Below are positions 7,698 through 8,101 of a DNA stretch of 8,101 nucleotides, in pieces (within the stretch, counting starts at the first letter, position 1; each line of letters begins with the position of its first letter). The stretch is from Pseudomonadota bacterium. Lineage in GTDB: Bacteria; Pseudomonadota; Alphaproteobacteria; Rickettsiales; UBA1997. The translations under genes and the position numbers were made by a program. The stretch covers positions 1 through 8,101 of the forward strand of contig RFXY01000038.1 in assembly GCA_009921385.1 (NCBI GenBank), in the 5' to 3' direction. Under the pieces are notes generated by a model. The model saw only the letters and a program-made list of their open reading frames with translations. It was not told where the DNA came from and made no database searches.

Positions 7698-8101
7698 GCA
7701 ACAAAGGCTTATCTTTGTAAGCAGTGTTTTTTTTGTTTCTTTGCTTTCTTTGTGGTTTATTGTTGATAATTTCAGGCAAAATTTGCTTTTTTTTTATGCC
7801 CCAACCGAATTTTGGCAGGCTCACAATAAGCAACAAGCAAAACTAAAAAAAACCATTAGAGTTGGCGGCTTGGTGAAGTCGCGGTCGGTGGTAAAAATAA
7901 ATAGTCTACACACCAAGTTTGTTATCACCGATAATCTGCAAGAACTTACTGTTTCTTATGTGGGTTTGTTGCCCGATTTATTTAAAGAACAACAAGGTGT
8001 TATTGCTAAAGGAATGTTTTCGGAAAATGAAAATGCTTTTCTTTCTTCCGAATTATTGGTTAAGCACGACGAAAAATATATGCCGCCAGAGGTTGCTAAA
8101 A
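7660..8101 (+). CDS. ccmE: Cytochrome c-type biogenesis haem chaperone CcmE (3' end beyond the window)
   Basis: CcmE is a membrane-anchored periplasmic chaperone that binds haem covalently and passes it to the CcmFH ligase for attachment to apocytochromes c. The visible 147 residues show a very basic cytoplasmic N-terminus (MLKQKKKSKIKHKQQR), one transmembrane anchor (about 17-35), and the OB-fold beta-barrel with IRVGGLVKSRSV (66-77) and FVITDN (87-92). LPDLFKEQQGVIAKGMF (104-120) and SSELLVKHDEKYMPPEV follow. His136 in that last motif is the expected covalent haem ligand and Tyr140 the conserved axial ligand (E. coli HDENY, His130/Tyr134). Only the short C-terminal tail is missing because the window ends. 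The ATG overlaps ccmD by 38 nt in another frame. No later in-frame ATG would preserve the anchor, and the basic N-terminus suits this topology. Confidence 0.93.
   Translation, partial: MLKQKKKSKIKHKQQRLIFVSSVFFVSLLSLWFIVDNFRQNLLFFYAPTEFWQAHNKQQAKLKKTIRVGGLVKSRSVVKINSLHTKFVITDNLQELTVSYVGLLPDLFKEQQGVIAKGMFSENENAFLSSELLVKHDEKYMPPEVAK

Noticed and set aside
7703..7724. Small inverted motif CAAAG...CTTTG near the start of ccmE, partly resembling the 4910-4953 stem sequence
   Set aside because: Only a 5-bp stem within coding sequence; the similarity to the intergenic hairpin is short and likely chance in AT-rich DNA.

Overview
The window comes from an AT-rich alphaproteobacterium, most likely a Rickettsiales-type intracellular lineage. 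This is inferred from the strong A/T bias, the tightly packed operons, the cytochrome c maturation genes next to gyrB, and a small lipoprotein with a KSPCVS...PC...PIN signature that I recall from rickettsial DUF2706/VirB7-like proteins. No rRNA, tRNA or CRISPR array is visible.

Layout. Two divergent transcription units leave a 300-bp intergenic region (4816-5115). On the minus strand, read right to left, lie a short lipoprotein (4645-4815), an unrecognised 145-aa cytoplasmic protein (4201-4638), a periplasmic carboxyl-terminal processing protease (ctpA, 2842-4188), a SurA-like periplasmic parvulin chaperone (1702-2667), apaG (1247-1699) and folC (17-1246). Gaps between these genes are 0 to 12 nt, except for 174 nt between ctpA and the surA-like gene. 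On the plus strand lie gyrB (5116-7533), ccmD (7536-7697) and the 5' part of ccmE (7660 to the window edge), with a 2-nt gap and then a 38-nt overlap. The minus-strand operon combines envelope protein quality control (protease, chaperone, lipoprotein) with two housekeeping genes. The plus-strand unit couples the gyrase B subunit to haem delivery for c-type cytochromes.

The main discovery is in the ctpA/surA gap. It holds a miniature transposable element of about 166 bp (2657-2822) with 19-bp terminal inverted repeats (18/19 identical), flanked by CTAAAT on both sides. Removing the element plus one CTAAAT copy and the 3 nt beside it restores an ATG (2833-2831) in frame with the surA-like gene, 8 nt after the ctpA stop, as expected for this operon. 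The element has therefore cut the gene off from its original start. Its other terminal repeat supplies a new GTG/ATG start codon, and its interior supplies a good outward-facing promoter (TTGCGA-17-TATAAT).

The divergent intergenic region holds a strong candidate gyrB promoter (TTGAAA-17-TATAAA), a 16-bp perfect palindrome, and a minus-strand TTGACA promoter candidate. That minus-strand promoter leads directly into a 19-bp hairpin followed by a T run, which looks like a short terminated RNA or a leader attenuator. GyrB also carries Asn where the Toprim EGDSAGG motif normally has Asp, the position equivalent to the classic quinolone-resistance change D426N of E. coli.
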